A DNA stretch of 64,000 bases from assembly GCF_902706285.1 (NCBI RefSeq), contig NZ_CACSKD010000008.1, forward strand, positions 62,001-126,000, given 5' to 3'. The first letter of the stretch is position 1. The number at the start of each line of letters is the position of its first letter. Below, piece after piece: positions 9,368 through 17,809 of the stretch. Below the pieces are notes generated by a model. The model was not told where the DNA came from. It saw only the letters and a program-made list of their open reading frames with translations, and did not search any database. The position numbers and the translations under genes were made by a program. Origin of the DNA: Rhizobium sp. 18055 (GTDB lineage Bacteria; Pseudomonadota; Alphaproteobacteria; Rhizobiales; Rhizobiaceae).

Positions 9368-9631
9368 ATGCGGCTCTTCAAAACGAGAACAAATCAACGC
9401 CATCCCGCTTGGCAGCGTGACCACACGGGGCAAGCTTACGCCAATCATGGCCGTTTCAGATTGACAGTCAAACGCGCCGACGAACGCTGGTTCTATTGCG
9501 TTTCCGACATGAACGGTGAACTTCCATCCATCGACAGCAGCCCGTTCCTGACGGAACAGGAGACCATCCATGCCGCCCAGGCGGAGCTTGACGAAAGAGC
9601 GAGCGAACTGCCCCTGCGTCCTGACTACTGA
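9368..9631 (+). CDS. Small hypothetical protein
   Basis: An 87-residue reading frame with balanced, soluble composition: a basic first third, a central RFRLTVKRADERWFYCVSDM resembling two beta strands, and an acidic C-terminal helix rich in Glu and Ala (TEQETIHAAQAELDERASEL). The composition is unlike the arginine/proline-rich shadow frames around it, which supports it being real. No family is recognised. The ribosome binding site is weak and no neighbour suggests a role. Confidence 0.5.
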   Translation: MRLFKTRTNQRHPAWQRDHTGQAYANHGRFRLTVKRADERWFYCVSDMNGELPSIDSSPFLTEQETIHAAQAELDERASELPLRPDY

Positions 9632-9756
9632 CGCGCTCCTGTCCAAACTCAGCGAACCGCCTGATTCACCGACTGGTCGGAGAAGCGGAAAACCTGCCGG
9701 TCAAGGCGGCAGGCTCGCAGATTTCCGGCGGCGCATATGGTGGGCGTCCGCAGGCG

Positions 9757-10371
9757 CTATTTCAAGCCGGAGAAAGCTGTTGCGACAAACAGCTCTGACT
9801 GCAGCGATGTCAGCTTTGCCGAACCACCGGGTGGTGGCCAGATGCCTTCCTTGCTTGCCTGTCCCCTCGCCTTCACGCGATCCTCGATCGTCTTGTAGGG
9901 CCAGATGTGGACCATTTTTTGCGGACCACCTTCGACAGATCCCATGATCGTCAACAGCATAGACATCTCGTTGCGCCGCGGAATGACTTTGCTCCATGCC
10001 TCTTCGGTTTCCGGCAGGCCACCGGGCGCAATCGTGTAGGTCCTGATCTCGTAGAACGGCCCGTATTCGCCGGGAACGATAGGCTGCGCGAAGGACAGCG
10101 GCTTGAATGCCGTGCTGGTCACACCGCCGAGATAGGCGCCGATACCATAGGGGTTCTCGGTCTGCATCAATCTTGCACGCTCTTCGGCAAGCTTGCCGGC
10201 ATCGTCGTACTGCGTCAGAAAAGCGAACCTGTTGAGAACGCCGAACTCGCAGGAAAAACAGCCGAGTGGCGTGCCCGTCTTCGAGAAATTCTCATAGGTT
10301 TTCGGCAGTAGCGGGATCACCGCGCCGAGGGTGTTGGGGAGCAGCGAAAGGATCGTGAGGTCGTACAGCAT
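9757..10371 (-). CDS. NIPSNAP family protein
   Basis: A 204-residue protein with two ferredoxin-like alpha+beta barrel repeats typical of NIPSNAP: MLYDLTILSLLPN at the N-terminus and FYEIRTYTIAPGGLPE near residues 107-122. NIPSNAP proteins are small dimeric folds often encoded in catabolic clusters, with no single defined reaction. AGGA about ten bases before the ATG is a fair ribosome binding site. It is transcribed divergently from the amidohydrolase gene at 10525, with a GntR-type operator between them at 10419-10430, so it probably belongs to the same pathway. Confidence 0.85.
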   Translation of the reverse strand: MLYDLTILSLLPNTLGAVIPLLPKTYENFSKTGTPLGCFSCEFGVLNRFAFLTQYDDAGKLAEERARLMQTENPYGIGAYLGGVTSTAFKPLSFAQPIVPGEYGPFYEIRTYTIAPGGLPETEEAWSKVIPRRNEMSMLLTIMGSVEGGPQKMVHIWPYKTIEDRVKARGQASKEGIWPPPGGSAKLTSLQSELFVATAFSGLK

Positions 10372-10418
10372 CTTTCATCCTGATCTATCGTTTTCAAGCT
10401 TTGCAAATCCGCGTACAC

Positions 10419-10430
10419 TTGGTACACCAA
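10419..10430. promoter_or_regulatory. Putative GntR operator, copy 1
   Basis: TTGGTACACCAA is a near-perfect inverted repeat between the divergent NIPSNAP and amidohydrolase genes. It differs by one central base from the TGGTATACCA palindrome between the GntR and nitrilase genes at 12777. Confidence 0.55.
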
Positions 10431-10524
10431 ATGCATGCCACGTACATCAGAAAAATTCGGAATGTGTCGCGGCGATAGAATCTACCGGTAAAACGACCGG
10501 TGTGCGAGCAGGCGGAGCTTTAAG

Positions 10525-11901
10525 ATGACCTACGACAGTGTGATTTGCGGCCGGTTGGTCACGCCTAACGGCATCGTGGAAAACGGCTGGATTGCCATCA
10601 CCAACGAAACGATTGCCGCGATCGGCAGCGGCGAACGCCCGCAGGCAGACGTCGTCGCCGACTATGGTGACGCCTATGTGCTGCCGGGTATCATCGACGG
10701 ACAGACACATGCCGGAAGCCAGATCGGCTTTCCCGGCCTGAGACCGACAACGCGCATGGCCGTGATGGGCGGCGTAACGACGATCGTCGATATGCCTTAT
10801 GACGAACCGCTGCCGATCACCACCGCCAATCTGCTGATCGAAAAGATCGCAGCAATCCACCGATATGCCGTCTGTGACGTAGCACTCTATGGAACCGTGC
10901 CTGTTTCCCCTGACCAGAAGGACGTCAGCGGCTTGATCGCCGGCGGCGTCTGCGCCTTCAAGATCTCATCCTTCGAAGCCCACCCCTTGCGCTTTCCCCG
11001 GATTTCCAATGATGCGACGCTGGCCCTGCTCGAGATCCTGTCGAGTTCGGATCTGCCGCTCGGCCTGCATAACGAAGACCAGGAGATCGTTCGAAACACC
11101 ACAGCCAGATTGCGCGCCGAGGGCAAGCTTTCCGCCGAATTTCACAGCCCGAGCCGGCCGGAGGTCGCGGAGTTGACCGCGACTGCCAACTTCCTCGAAC
11201 TTGGCGCCGCAACAGGCACGCATGTGCATATCGTCCACATCTCGACGCCATCAGGCTTTCGGCTGGTCGAAGACTATCGACAGCGCGGTGTCGCCGCGAC
11301 CGGCGAGATGTGCGTGCACTATCTACATTTCGATGCCGCAACAGACATGCCGCGTCTGGGCGGAAAACTGAAGGTCAATCCGCCCATTCGCGAAGGCCGG
11401 CGCGAGGCGCTCTGGAAAGTCATTGAAGACGATCAATGCGCCTTCATTTCCTCAGACCATAGCGCATGGCCGATCGAGCGAAAGGTCGGGCCGACGATCT
11501 ACGACGATGCAGCCGGCATGCCTGGCCTCGACACGCTGCTCCCCGTGTTCTTCACGGACGCCGCAGCCCGCTATGGCGCCGACCATGCGGCATCGATGGC
11601 TGCCGATCTCATGAGCGCCAGGGTTGCCCGGTTCTTCGGTCTCAGCCAGAAGGGTGCATTGGCGCCGGGCATGGACGCCGATATCGCCGTTCTTGCGCCG
11701 GGACCCGTGCAGTATCAGTCTGCCGACGTTGCCGATGGCCCCGGCTGGAGCGCCTACGATGGCGAGACATTCGCGGCACGCCCGGTTGCCACCTACGTGC
11801 GCGGCCAGTTGGCGTGGGATGGCAAGGAGATCACGGCACCTGAGGGCCACGGCCGTTTCGTGGCAAGGGCTACGCGACAGGCCGGGACGAAGACGGCCTA
11901 G
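10525..11901 (+). CDS. Cyclic amidohydrolase of the dihydroorotase/allantoinase/dihydropyrimidinase group
   Basis: A 458-residue metal-dependent amidohydrolase, a class that opens cyclic amides such as hydantoins, dihydropyrimidines and allantoin. The usual D-x-H-x-H metal motif reads D58-G-Q60-T-H62, so the first metal-binding His is Gln. Lys146 in CAFKISSF is placed as the carboxylated bridging lysine, His182 and His238 (HVHIVHIS) as metal ligands, and Asp311 in SSDHSAW as the catalytic Asp. The C-terminus returns to the beta sandwich (GALAPGMDADIAVL). It lies divergent to NIPSNAP and convergent with the GntR gene. Together with the nitrilase and Rieske genes it suggests ring opening of an N-heterocycle. 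The Q60 change may alter metal count or substrate. Confidence 0.85.
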   Translation: MTYDSVICGRLVTPNGIVENGWIAITNETIAAIGSGERPQADVVADYGDAYVLPGIIDGQTHAGSQIGFPGLRPTTRMAVMGGVTTIVDMPYDEPLPITTANLLIEKIAAIHRYAVCDVALYGTVPVSPDQKDVSGLIAGGVCAFKISSFEAHPLRFPRISNDATLALLEILSSSDLPLGLHNEDQEIVRNTTARLRAEGKLSAEFHSPSRPEVAELTATANFLELGAATGTHVHIVHISTPSGFRLVEDYRQRGVAATGEMCVHYLHFDAATDMPRLGGKLKVNPPIREGRREALWKVIEDDQCAFISSDHSAWPIERKVGPTIYDDAAGMPGLDTLLPVFFTDAAARYGADHAASMAADLMSARVARFFGLSQKGALAPGMDADIAVLAPGPVQYQSADVADGPGWSAYDGETFAARPVATYVRGQLAWDGKEITAPEGHGRFVARATRQAGTKTA

Positions 11902-11907
11902 CTGCCT

Positions 11908-12654
11908 TCAGCGAATGGCGCCGGACAGGCGCTCGATGATCGCCGTCTTCACGGTCTCGATATGATGCACCATCGCCTCGCGAGCCCGCTCCTGGTCACC
12001 GCTGGCGATGGCATCGAGAAGCAGAGTGTTTTCCTGAACCCCGAAGCTCGGCGTGATGTTCTGCCGATAGCTGTTGTAGACATGCGTTCGGCGCCTGAGA
12101 TCGCGAATGAGCGACGCCATCAGCGTGTTTCCGGCGGCGTCGGCGATCTCCCCATGCAGGAAGTCATCGACGTCCCAGATCTCGCTCAGCGTTGGCGACG
12201 GCTTTGCCGCAAGTCCGTTCAGCGCCTGGCGGATGCGCTCGACCTTTTCCGGCGGCAATCGGCCTGCGGCAAGCCGGGCAGCATCCGCTTCCAGCAGAAT
12301 GCGGACATTCAGCACCTCGACGAATGCCTCCGTCGAGAACGGACTAACGGTCACGCCGCGGTTCGGTTGCTTGTAGATGAGGCCTTCGGATTCCAGCCGG
12401 GCAAGCGCCTCGCGAACCGGTGTGCGAGAGGCGTTCAACCGTTCGGCCATCCGGCGCTCGGTAATCACGTCGCCGGGGCGAAGCTCGCCGCGGATCAGAA
12501 GGTCGATCAGTTGCTCGTAGACCTGGCTTGTCAGGTTCGGCTTGTCCTGCGCGTCGCGTTCGACCGCGCCATCGCGTGGCATGGCGCCAGAAATTTCAAC
12601 CAAAGTATGTCCCCCGAATTCGTCAATCTCTTCCTTATACGCGGCGGCATACAC
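11908..12654 (-). CDS. GntR family transcriptional regulator (FCD domain), paralogue 1
   Basis: A 248-residue FadR-subfamily regulator. The winged helix covers about residues 40-105 (LTSQVYEQLIDLLIRGELRPGD, then NASRTPVREALARLESEGLI); the helical FCD effector domain follows. Metal ligand candidates include Asp and His of VDDFLHGEIADAAGN. The segment ADAAGN...S.IRDLRRRTH is shared almost word for word with the regulator at 37483, showing they are paralogues. It is divergent from the nitrilase gene at 12819, with the palindrome TGGTATACCA between them. Likely a repressor of the surrounding catabolic genes, released by a carboxylate or amide intermediate. An internal start could make it some 30 residues shorter. 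Confidence 0.88.
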   Translation of the reverse strand: MYAAAYKEEIDEFGGHTLVEISGAMPRDGAVERDAQDKPNLTSQVYEQLIDLLIRGELRPGDVITERRMAERLNASRTPVREALARLESEGLIYKQPNRGVTVSPFSTEAFVEVLNVRILLEADAARLAAGRLPPEKVERIRQALNGLAAKPSPTLSEIWDVDDFLHGEIADAAGNTLMASLIRDLRRRTHVYNSYRQNITPSFGVQENTLLLDAIASGDQERAREAMVHHIETVKTAIIERLSGAIR

Positions 12655-12776
12655 TTGGAAGACCTGTTTTGCGTTGGGCTTTGCGGGGTTCCGTCTTTCA
12701 ACAGCCAGCTACACGCTTTTGTCGAGAAATCGCATCGAAGCCTCTTGCTTTTGGTCGCAAGACTAGACAAACTCAA

Positions 12777-12786
12777 TGGTATACCA
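12777..12786. promoter_or_regulatory. Putative GntR operator, copy 2 (perfect palindrome)
   Basis: TGGTATACCA is a perfect 10-base palindrome 33 bases before the nitrilase start and about 120 bases before the divergent gntR start. It matches the usual form of FCD-type GntR operators and recurs at 10419, 19932, 37333 and 37423 with small changes. Confidence 0.6.
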
Positions 12787-12818
12787 CTGGCGTGCAATTA
12801 CGGATGATGGAGTAAGCA

Positions 12819-13892
12819 ATGGCAATCGCCCCTTGGCGTGCGACCTGTATACAGATGCTGAGCGAGCGAGCGACGCAGGCAGTTGACGAGACCGAGGCAA
12901 GAGCGGTTCTCGACCGCAACGTGCAACGGCTGCTCGCACATATTCGCGCGGCCTGTAACAGCCCCGAAAAGCCCGACCTCGTGGTCTTTCCCGAATTTGC
13001 CATGCAGGGACCTCCGCTTGGCATGGCGGTGCCCGATTGGATCAAGCGTGCCTGTTCCAGCATTCCCGGCCCGCTGACCGAGCCTCTGCAGAAACTCGCG
13101 GCGGAGCTTGGCATCTTCATCGCCGGCAACCTGTTCGAGGCGCCGCCGGAATGGCCGGGGCGTTATTTCAACAGCTCCTTCCTGATCGACAGGAAGGGCG
13201 AGATCATTTTGAACTACCGGCGGGTAAATACGGCAGCCTTCCCCTCTGTGCACGACTTCATGAGCGACTATCTTGAGGTGACACCGCCCGATCAAGTGTT
13301 CCCGGTGGTCGACACGGAGCTGGGGCGGCTGGCGCTGATCCCATGCGGTGAGATCAACGTGCCCGAGGTGGCGCGCGTGATGATGATGCAGGGCGCCGAG
13401 GTGATCCTGCACCCCACGAACTCCAAGCGCACCGATGCTCAGGAAGCCGCCAAGCTCACCCGCGTTGCCGAAAACATGGTCTATCTCGTCAGCGCCAATG
13501 TCGCCGGCCCGATCGGCTTTTCACCCGATAACTCGATCCTCGGCGGCCGCTCGCAGATCATCGACCACCACGGCAACACGCTTGCCTATCAAGATGATCC
13601 TGCCGAGAGCACTGCCGTCTCTGCCATGATCGACGTCGAAACGCTCAGGCGCGACCGGCGCACCGACACCGGCCTCAGCAATCCGCTGCTGCGGGCGCGC
13701 TACGAGATGTACCTGCCCTATTACAGCACCGCCCGCTTCTATCCGCCAGACCATTTCCTCAGCGCCCCGATGACCGATACCGCCGAGACGAAAACGGCGA
13801 TCGCCATTGCACGGACCAACATGGAACAGGCCGGCATTCTCGAACCACTTCCGCCCGGCGCCGCTGAGCCCGTGGCCGCTTCAGCCCATTAG
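12819..13892 (+). CDS. Nitrilase-superfamily amide/carbamoyl hydrolase, paralogue 1
   Basis: A 357-residue carbon-nitrogen hydrolase. Glu59 (VFPEFAMQG) and Cys176 (LIPCGEINVPE) fit the catalytic Glu and nucleophile. The catalytic Lys of the family, normally the last residue of a YRK motif as in AmiE, is Arg135 here (NYRRVN). The same change occurs in the paralogue at 36221. Members hydrolyse amides, N-carbamoyl amino acids or nitriles in the cytosol. The TAG stop overlaps the AGGAGA ribosome binding site of the Rieske oxygenase gene, so both are in one operon. A role after ring opening, cutting an open-chain amide or carbamoyl group, is inferred. Confidence 0.85.
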   Translation: MAIAPWRATCIQMLSERATQAVDETEARAVLDRNVQRLLAHIRAACNSPEKPDLVVFPEFAMQGPPLGMAVPDWIKRACSSIPGPLTEPLQKLAAELGIFIAGNLFEAPPEWPGRYFNSSFLIDRKGEIILNYRRVNTAAFPSVHDFMSDYLEVTPPDQVFPVVDTELGRLALIPCGEINVPEVARVMMMQGAEVILHPTNSKRTDAQEAAKLTRVAENMVYLVSANVAGPIGFSPDNSILGGRSQIIDHHGNTLAYQDDPAESTAVSAMIDVETLRRDRRTDTGLSNPLLRARYEMYLPYYSTARFYPPDHFLSAPMTDTAETKTAIAIARTNMEQAGILEPLPPGAAEPVAASAH

Positions 13893-13902
13893 GAGACCAA
13901 AG

Positions 13903-15234
13903 ATGATCACCGCAGAAGAAAACCAGGAACTCAGCCGCGTTGGCAAAGGCACACTGATGGGCAACTTCTTCCGGCAGTTCTGGCTGCCTGTCTGCCTGTC
14001 GTCCGAACTCAAGGCGGATGGCGATCCTGTTCGCCTGATGATTCTCGGCGAAAAGCTCGTCGCCTTCCGCGACACCGAAGGCCGCGTCGGCGTGTTCGAT
14101 CATCGCTGTCCGCATCGCTGTGCCTCGCTGTTCTTCGGCCGTAACGAGCTCGGCGGCATCCGCTGCGCCTATCATGGCTGGAAGTTCGACGTCACCGGCA
14201 AGTGCCTCGACCAGCCGAACCTCGAAGACAAGTCGAAGTATCCGGCCGGGACCCCGGCCATCGCCTACCGCGTTAAGGAATCTGGCGGCATGGTCTTTGC
14301 CTATATGGGCGAGCGCCAGGAAAACCCACCCGAACTGCCACATCTGGAAGCGATCCTCGCCGAAGGCGACGATCGCAACATTGCGCTCACCCATCGCGAC
14401 TGCAACTACATGCAGGCGCTTGAAGGCGACATCGACACCTCGCACCTCGGCTTCCTGCATGTCGGCGGCATCGATGGCGAGAAGCTGGACCTCAGCGATC
14501 CTGAAGTCTTCACCGTCACTGAAAAGGCACCGAAGATCAACGTTTCCGTCATGCCGTTCGGCACGATGTACTCGGCCCAGCGCAATGCCTATGAGGGCAC
14601 GGAGCATCACCGCTACGCCAGCTATGTCTTTCCGTTCTGGGTCACCTATCCGAGCGGCGAGCTGGAAGGCAATGTCACGGCCAACGCCTGGGTGCCGATC
14701 GACGACCACTCGACGATGATCTTCAACATCGACCTGCGCCGCGCCAGCGGTGGCGGCAAGAAGGGCTTGAAATACAAGGACGGAACGCCTGTCGGCGGCC
14801 TTGCCCGCCCGCTCGAATACCTGCCGACCACCACCGACTGGAAAGGTCGCTGGCGCCCGGTCAAGGATCGCACCAACGACTACGGCATCGACCGCGAATG
14901 GCAGCGCAATGGTGACAGCTACACGGGTGTCGTCGGCGTGCCATTGCAGGACCAGATGATCCAGGAATCGATGGGCTATATCGTCGATCGCGAGATGGAG
15001 CACCTTGCCGCTTCAGACCGCATGGTGATCCTGACACGTCGGATCATGCTCGATGCGGCCAAGGAGTTTGCCGCCACCGGCAAGCTGCCCGATGTCGTGG
15101 ACCAGCCAGAACTGGCCAAGGATGCCCGCGGCGGCGACCTCGTCGTGCCATACGGCACCGACTGGCTCGAAGGTTACGAGGAGCGGATGGCTGAAATCAA
15201 GGGCCACAAGCCCAAGCTCAGCGCGGCCGAATGA
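13903..15234 (+). CDS. Rieske non-heme iron oxygenase, alpha subunit (phthalate dioxygenase-like)
   Basis: A 443-residue ring-hydroxylating oxygenase. The Rieske [2Fe-2S] ligands are C69-P-H71 and C88-A-Y-H91. The mononuclear iron motif is D178-T-S-H181-L-G-F-L-H186 in the C-terminal domain. The protein resembles single-component oxygenases of the phthalate 4,5-dioxygenase group, which hydroxylate, demethylate or open aromatic and heteroaromatic substrates. The ATG at 13903 is chosen because AGGAGA at 13891-13896 precedes it; the frame stays open upstream but overlaps the nitrilase gene. The stop overlaps the reductase start in ATGA. No separate beta subunit is present, as expected for this type. 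Confidence 0.9.
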   Translation: MITAEENQELSRVGKGTLMGNFFRQFWLPVCLSSELKADGDPVRLMILGEKLVAFRDTEGRVGVFDHRCPHRCASLFFGRNELGGIRCAYHGWKFDVTGKCLDQPNLEDKSKYPAGTPAIAYRVKESGGMVFAYMGERQENPPELPHLEAILAEGDDRNIALTHRDCNYMQALEGDIDTSHLGFLHVGGIDGEKLDLSDPEVFTVTEKAPKINVSVMPFGTMYSAQRNAYEGTEHHRYASYVFPFWVTYPSGELEGNVTANAWVPIDDHSTMIFNIDLRRASGGGKKGLKYKDGTPVGGLARPLEYLPTTTDWKGRWRPVKDRTNDYGIDREWQRNGDSYTGVVGVPLQDQMIQESMGYIVDREMEHLAASDRMVILTRRIMLDAAKEFAATGKLPDVVDQPELAKDARGGDLVVPYGTDWLEGYEERMAEIKGHKPKLSAAE

Positions 15235-16283
15235 GCGAGGGCTTCAATATGGGGTTCGACGCAGCCGCGCCGGATCCGGAGACGTGGGATACGGCGGCGC
15301 CTGCCGCCGCGTCTCATGCGCTGCCGGCGGATGGACAGTCGTTGTCATTGCGGGTCTCGGCCATTACCATGGTGGCTGAGACCATTCGCGCGATCGAGCT
15401 GGTCTCGCGGGACGGAGCGCCATTGCCTGGCTTTACCGCAGGCGCGCATATCAATCTCAAGCTGCCCGGTGGCCTCAGCCGCTCCTATTCCTTGACCAAC
15501 GGCCCTGAAACGACGGACCGCTATACGATCGCGGTCAACCGTGACGTCGCCAGCCGCGGCGGCTCGGCCTATATCGCCGAGAAGCTGAAGCCGGGCGATG
15601 TGCTGACTGTCGATCCGCCACACAATACGTTTCCGATGGTCGCAGGGGCAGAGCTCAGCGCCTTCTTTGCCGGTGGCATCGGCATCACGCCTGTTCTGGC
15701 AATGATCCGCCATCTGGAGCGTCTGGGCCAGCCGTGGAAACTGTTCTATGCGGCGCGCAATCGCGCCAGTGCCGCCTTCGTCGCCGAGCTCGAAGCGCTT
15801 GAGGTACAGATACCCGGCCGTGTTCATTTCCATTTCGACGATGAAGCCGGCAAGGTGATGCCGCTGCTGAAGCTCGCTGCGGGCATACCGAAGGCAGCGC
15901 ACGTCTATTGCTGCGGACCGGGCAAGATGATCGAAATTTTCAAAGCTTCCGCCGGCTGGCGACCGCAAGACAACGTGCATGTCGAGCACTTCGCCGGCAC
16001 CAATGCTCGCCCCACCACCGCCTTTACCGTCGTCTTGAAACGTCAGGGCAAGGAATTCCACGTTCCCGCTGGCGAGAGCATCATGCAGGTGCTGATGGAC
16101 AACGGCATTGCGGTCGCCCATTCCTGCCGCGAGGGCGTCTGCGGCACCTGCGAGACACGCGTGCTCGAAGGCGTGCCGGATCATAAGGACAATGTGCTGT
16201 CACCGCGCGAGCGGGAGTCCAACACGCTGATCATGACCTGCTGCTCCGGCGCGAAGACGGACCGGCTGGTGCTGGATATCTAG
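15231..16283 (+). CDS. Oxygenase reductase with FMN, NAD and plant-type [2Fe-2S] domains (PDR/VanB family)
   Basis: A 350-residue phthalate dioxygenase reductase-type electron donor. RSYSLTNGP at residues 84-92 is the FMN-binding strand, GGIGITPVLAMIRHL near 148-162 the NAD-binding loop, and C299, C304, C307 and C337 (SCREGVCGTCE, MTCC) hold the [2Fe-2S] cluster. Overlap of four bases with the oxygenase gene indicates it reduces that oxygenase with NADH. An extra N-terminal stretch of about 30 Ala/Pro-rich residues precedes the flavin domain, so translation may start downstream of 15231, for example at the ATG at 15249. Confidence 0.9.
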   Translation: MSEGFNMGFDAAAPDPETWDTAAPAAASHALPADGQSLSLRVSAITMVAETIRAIELVSRDGAPLPGFTAGAHINLKLPGGLSRSYSLTNGPETTDRYTIAVNRDVASRGGSAYIAEKLKPGDVLTVDPPHNTFPMVAGAELSAFFAGGIGITPVLAMIRHLERLGQPWKLFYAARNRASAAFVAELEALEVQIPGRVHFHFDDEAGKVMPLLKLAAGIPKAAHVYCCGPGKMIEIFKASAGWRPQDNVHVEHFAGTNARPTTAFTVVLKRQGKEFHVPAGESIMQVLMDNGIAVAHSCREGVCGTCETRVLEGVPDHKDNVLSPRERESNTLIMTCCSGAKTDRLVLDI

Positions 16284-16319
16284 GAGCTGTGGCGCCTCAC
16301 TGGCGCCGACACAGCTCCT
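16282..16319. terminator. Hairpin between convergent reductase and RidA genes
   Basis: AGGAGCTGT...ACAGCTCCT encloses a second pair GCGCC/GGCGC, giving a long stem that starts in the reductase stop codon. No T-run follows on either strand, so it may work as a bidirectional or Rho-assisted terminator. Confidence 0.55.
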
Positions 16320-16322
16320 GCC

Positions 16323-16817
16323 TCATTGCAAGATCTGGCAGATACATTCGATCGAAACCGGCGCGCCGAACGGCAGCGAACCGGCGCCATAGGCCGCACG
16401 CGCATGCTCCCCGCGGCTGTCCAGTGCCTCGACCAGAACTTCTGAACAACCATCGATGACGCGCGGGTGCTGGGTGAACTCCGGCACCGCATTGACCATG
16501 CCGGTCAGTTTCACCACCTGCTGGACACGGGCAAGGTCATGCAGCATGTCGTGCAGCACCGATAAAATCGACAGGCCGACATTGCGGGCCATGTCCCGCG
16601 CTGCCTCCACCGTCAGATCGACCCCGACGACGCCTGAGATCGGGCCACCCTCAGCATTTCGCGGGCCGAACCCGGACAGAAAGATGAAGCCGTTCGCAAT
16701 GACGGCGGGACGATAGGCGCCAGCCGCACGTGGCGGATTGGGCAGCACCAATCCGGAAGGGAGAGTGATCACTGGAGATTCACCTGTTGTTGTTGTTGCC
16801 GCAATATGCCCAGACAT
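16323..16817 (-). CDS. RidA/YjgF family protein (enamine/imine deaminase type)
   Basis: A 164-residue RidA-fold protein, somewhat longer than the usual 128 because of N- and C-terminal extensions. The C-terminal segment ARAAYGAGSLP aligns with the segment of canonical RidA that holds the catalytic Arg (Arg105 in E. coli), which is kept here. RidA proteins hydrolyse reactive 2-aminoacrylate or imine intermediates; in the Rut pyrimidine pathway RutC is of this family. It lies convergent to the oxygenase/reductase genes and may remove an unstable imine or enamine made in this pathway. That role is inferred. Confidence 0.85.
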   Translation of the reverse strand: MSGHIAATTTTGESPVITLPSGLVLPNPPRAAGAYRPAVIANGFIFLSGFGPRNAEGGPISGVVGVDLTVEAARDMARNVGLSILSVLHDMLHDLARVQQVVKLTGMVNAVPEFTQHPRVIDGCSEVLVEALDSRGEHARAAYGAGSLPFGAPVSIECICQILQ

Positions 16818-16931
16818 CCGTTCGGTCAGGGTGGGCTGTAGCGGCTTGCGTTTGAACGCTTGGGTGGATGTTCAGCCGAGGAGTTTACTCTGTTCGCCAA
16901 GGCCTAGGAAATCTGTCGTTGCGTGCACTGC

Positions 16932-16957
16932 AGAAGGCGGACGATCGCCCGCCTTCT
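16932..16957 (-). terminator. Hairpin after the ABC permease gene
   Basis: AGAAGGCGG and CCGCCTTCT form a 9-bp stem with an 8-base loop just past the permease stop, before the RidA gene. No clear U-run is present, so a transcript-end hairpin or weak terminator is the best reading. Confidence 0.45.
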
Positions 16958-16981
16958 CTCTAGATGGAAGAGCAAAGGGCC

Positions 16982-17806
16982 CTATGCTTCGCCGGGAAGA
17001 TTGCGTGGCGCCCGCCAGGGAAGTGCGACACGCTCGATACGTTCGATCACCGCAAAGAAGATCATGCCGATCGCCGAGATCATGATGATCGCCGCGAACT
17101 GACGGGCGATATCGAAGCTCGAGCCGGCCACCAGGATGATGTAGCCCAGCCCCCTGTCGGCACCGATGAATTCGCCGACCATGGCACCAATGACCGAGAG
17201 CACGGTTGCCAGCTTCAATCCGGCAAAGATGTTCGGCAACGCCTGCGGCAGCCGAAACTTCCAGAAAGCCTGCCAGGGCGAAGCGCCCATGGATTGGGCC
17301 AGATAGATCATTTCCGCCGATGCCGATTTCATGCCGACGACTGAATTGATGACGATCGGGAAGAAGGAAAGCAGCATGACGATGACAACCTTGGGCGTCA
17401 TGCCATAGCCGAACCAGGCCAGCAGAAGCGGCGCGACAGCGACCTTGGGGATCGACTGCGTGGCGACGATGAGCGGATAGACTGCCCGTTCCGCGAAGCG
17501 CGAATAGGTCACCAGCACGGCAAGCGGGACACCGATGACAATGGAGAGGAGGAAGCCACTGAGGACCTCGATCATGGTGTATCCGGAGTTGATCAACAGG
17601 CGCGGCCAATAGGAAGCGAATACCTGCGCGATGCGCGTCGGGCTCGGGAGAATGTAGACCGGCACGTTCATCACACGGACGGCGATCTCCCAGAAGATCA
17701 CGATCACCAGCAGCGTCCACACCGCCGGCGAGACCAGCGATAAGATGCGCGTCGGCGACCAGATGGTGCGCGGGGCGGCGGTTTCAGTGTCTGTAATTGA
17801 TGCCAT
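16982..17806 (-). CDS. NitT/TauT-type ABC transporter permease
   Basis: A 274-residue inner-membrane permease of the SsuC/TauC family with about six hydrophobic helices (first near residues 28-47). The cytoplasmic EAA loop reads MGASPWQAFWKFRLPQALPNIFAG near residues 178-201, where the ATPase docks. It ends three bases from the ATPase gene, so the two are translated together. This importer type carries nitrate, sulfonates, pyrimidine precursors and other small organic anions; in this cluster it likely brings in the heterocyclic substrate. Confidence 0.88.
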   Translation of the reverse strand: MASITDTETAAPRTIWSPTRILSLVSPAVWTLLVIVIFWEIAVRVMNVPVYILPSPTRIAQVFASYWPRLLINSGYTMIEVLSGFLLSIVIGVPLAVLVTYSRFAERAVYPLIVATQSIPKVAVAPLLLAWFGYGMTPKVVIVMLLSFFPIVINSVVGMKSASAEMIYLAQSMGASPWQAFWKFRLPQALPNIFAGLKLATVLSVIGAMVGEFIGADRGLGYIILVAGSSFDIARQFAAIIMISAIGMIFFAVIERIERVALPWRAPRNLPGEA

Positions 17807-17809
17807 GAC

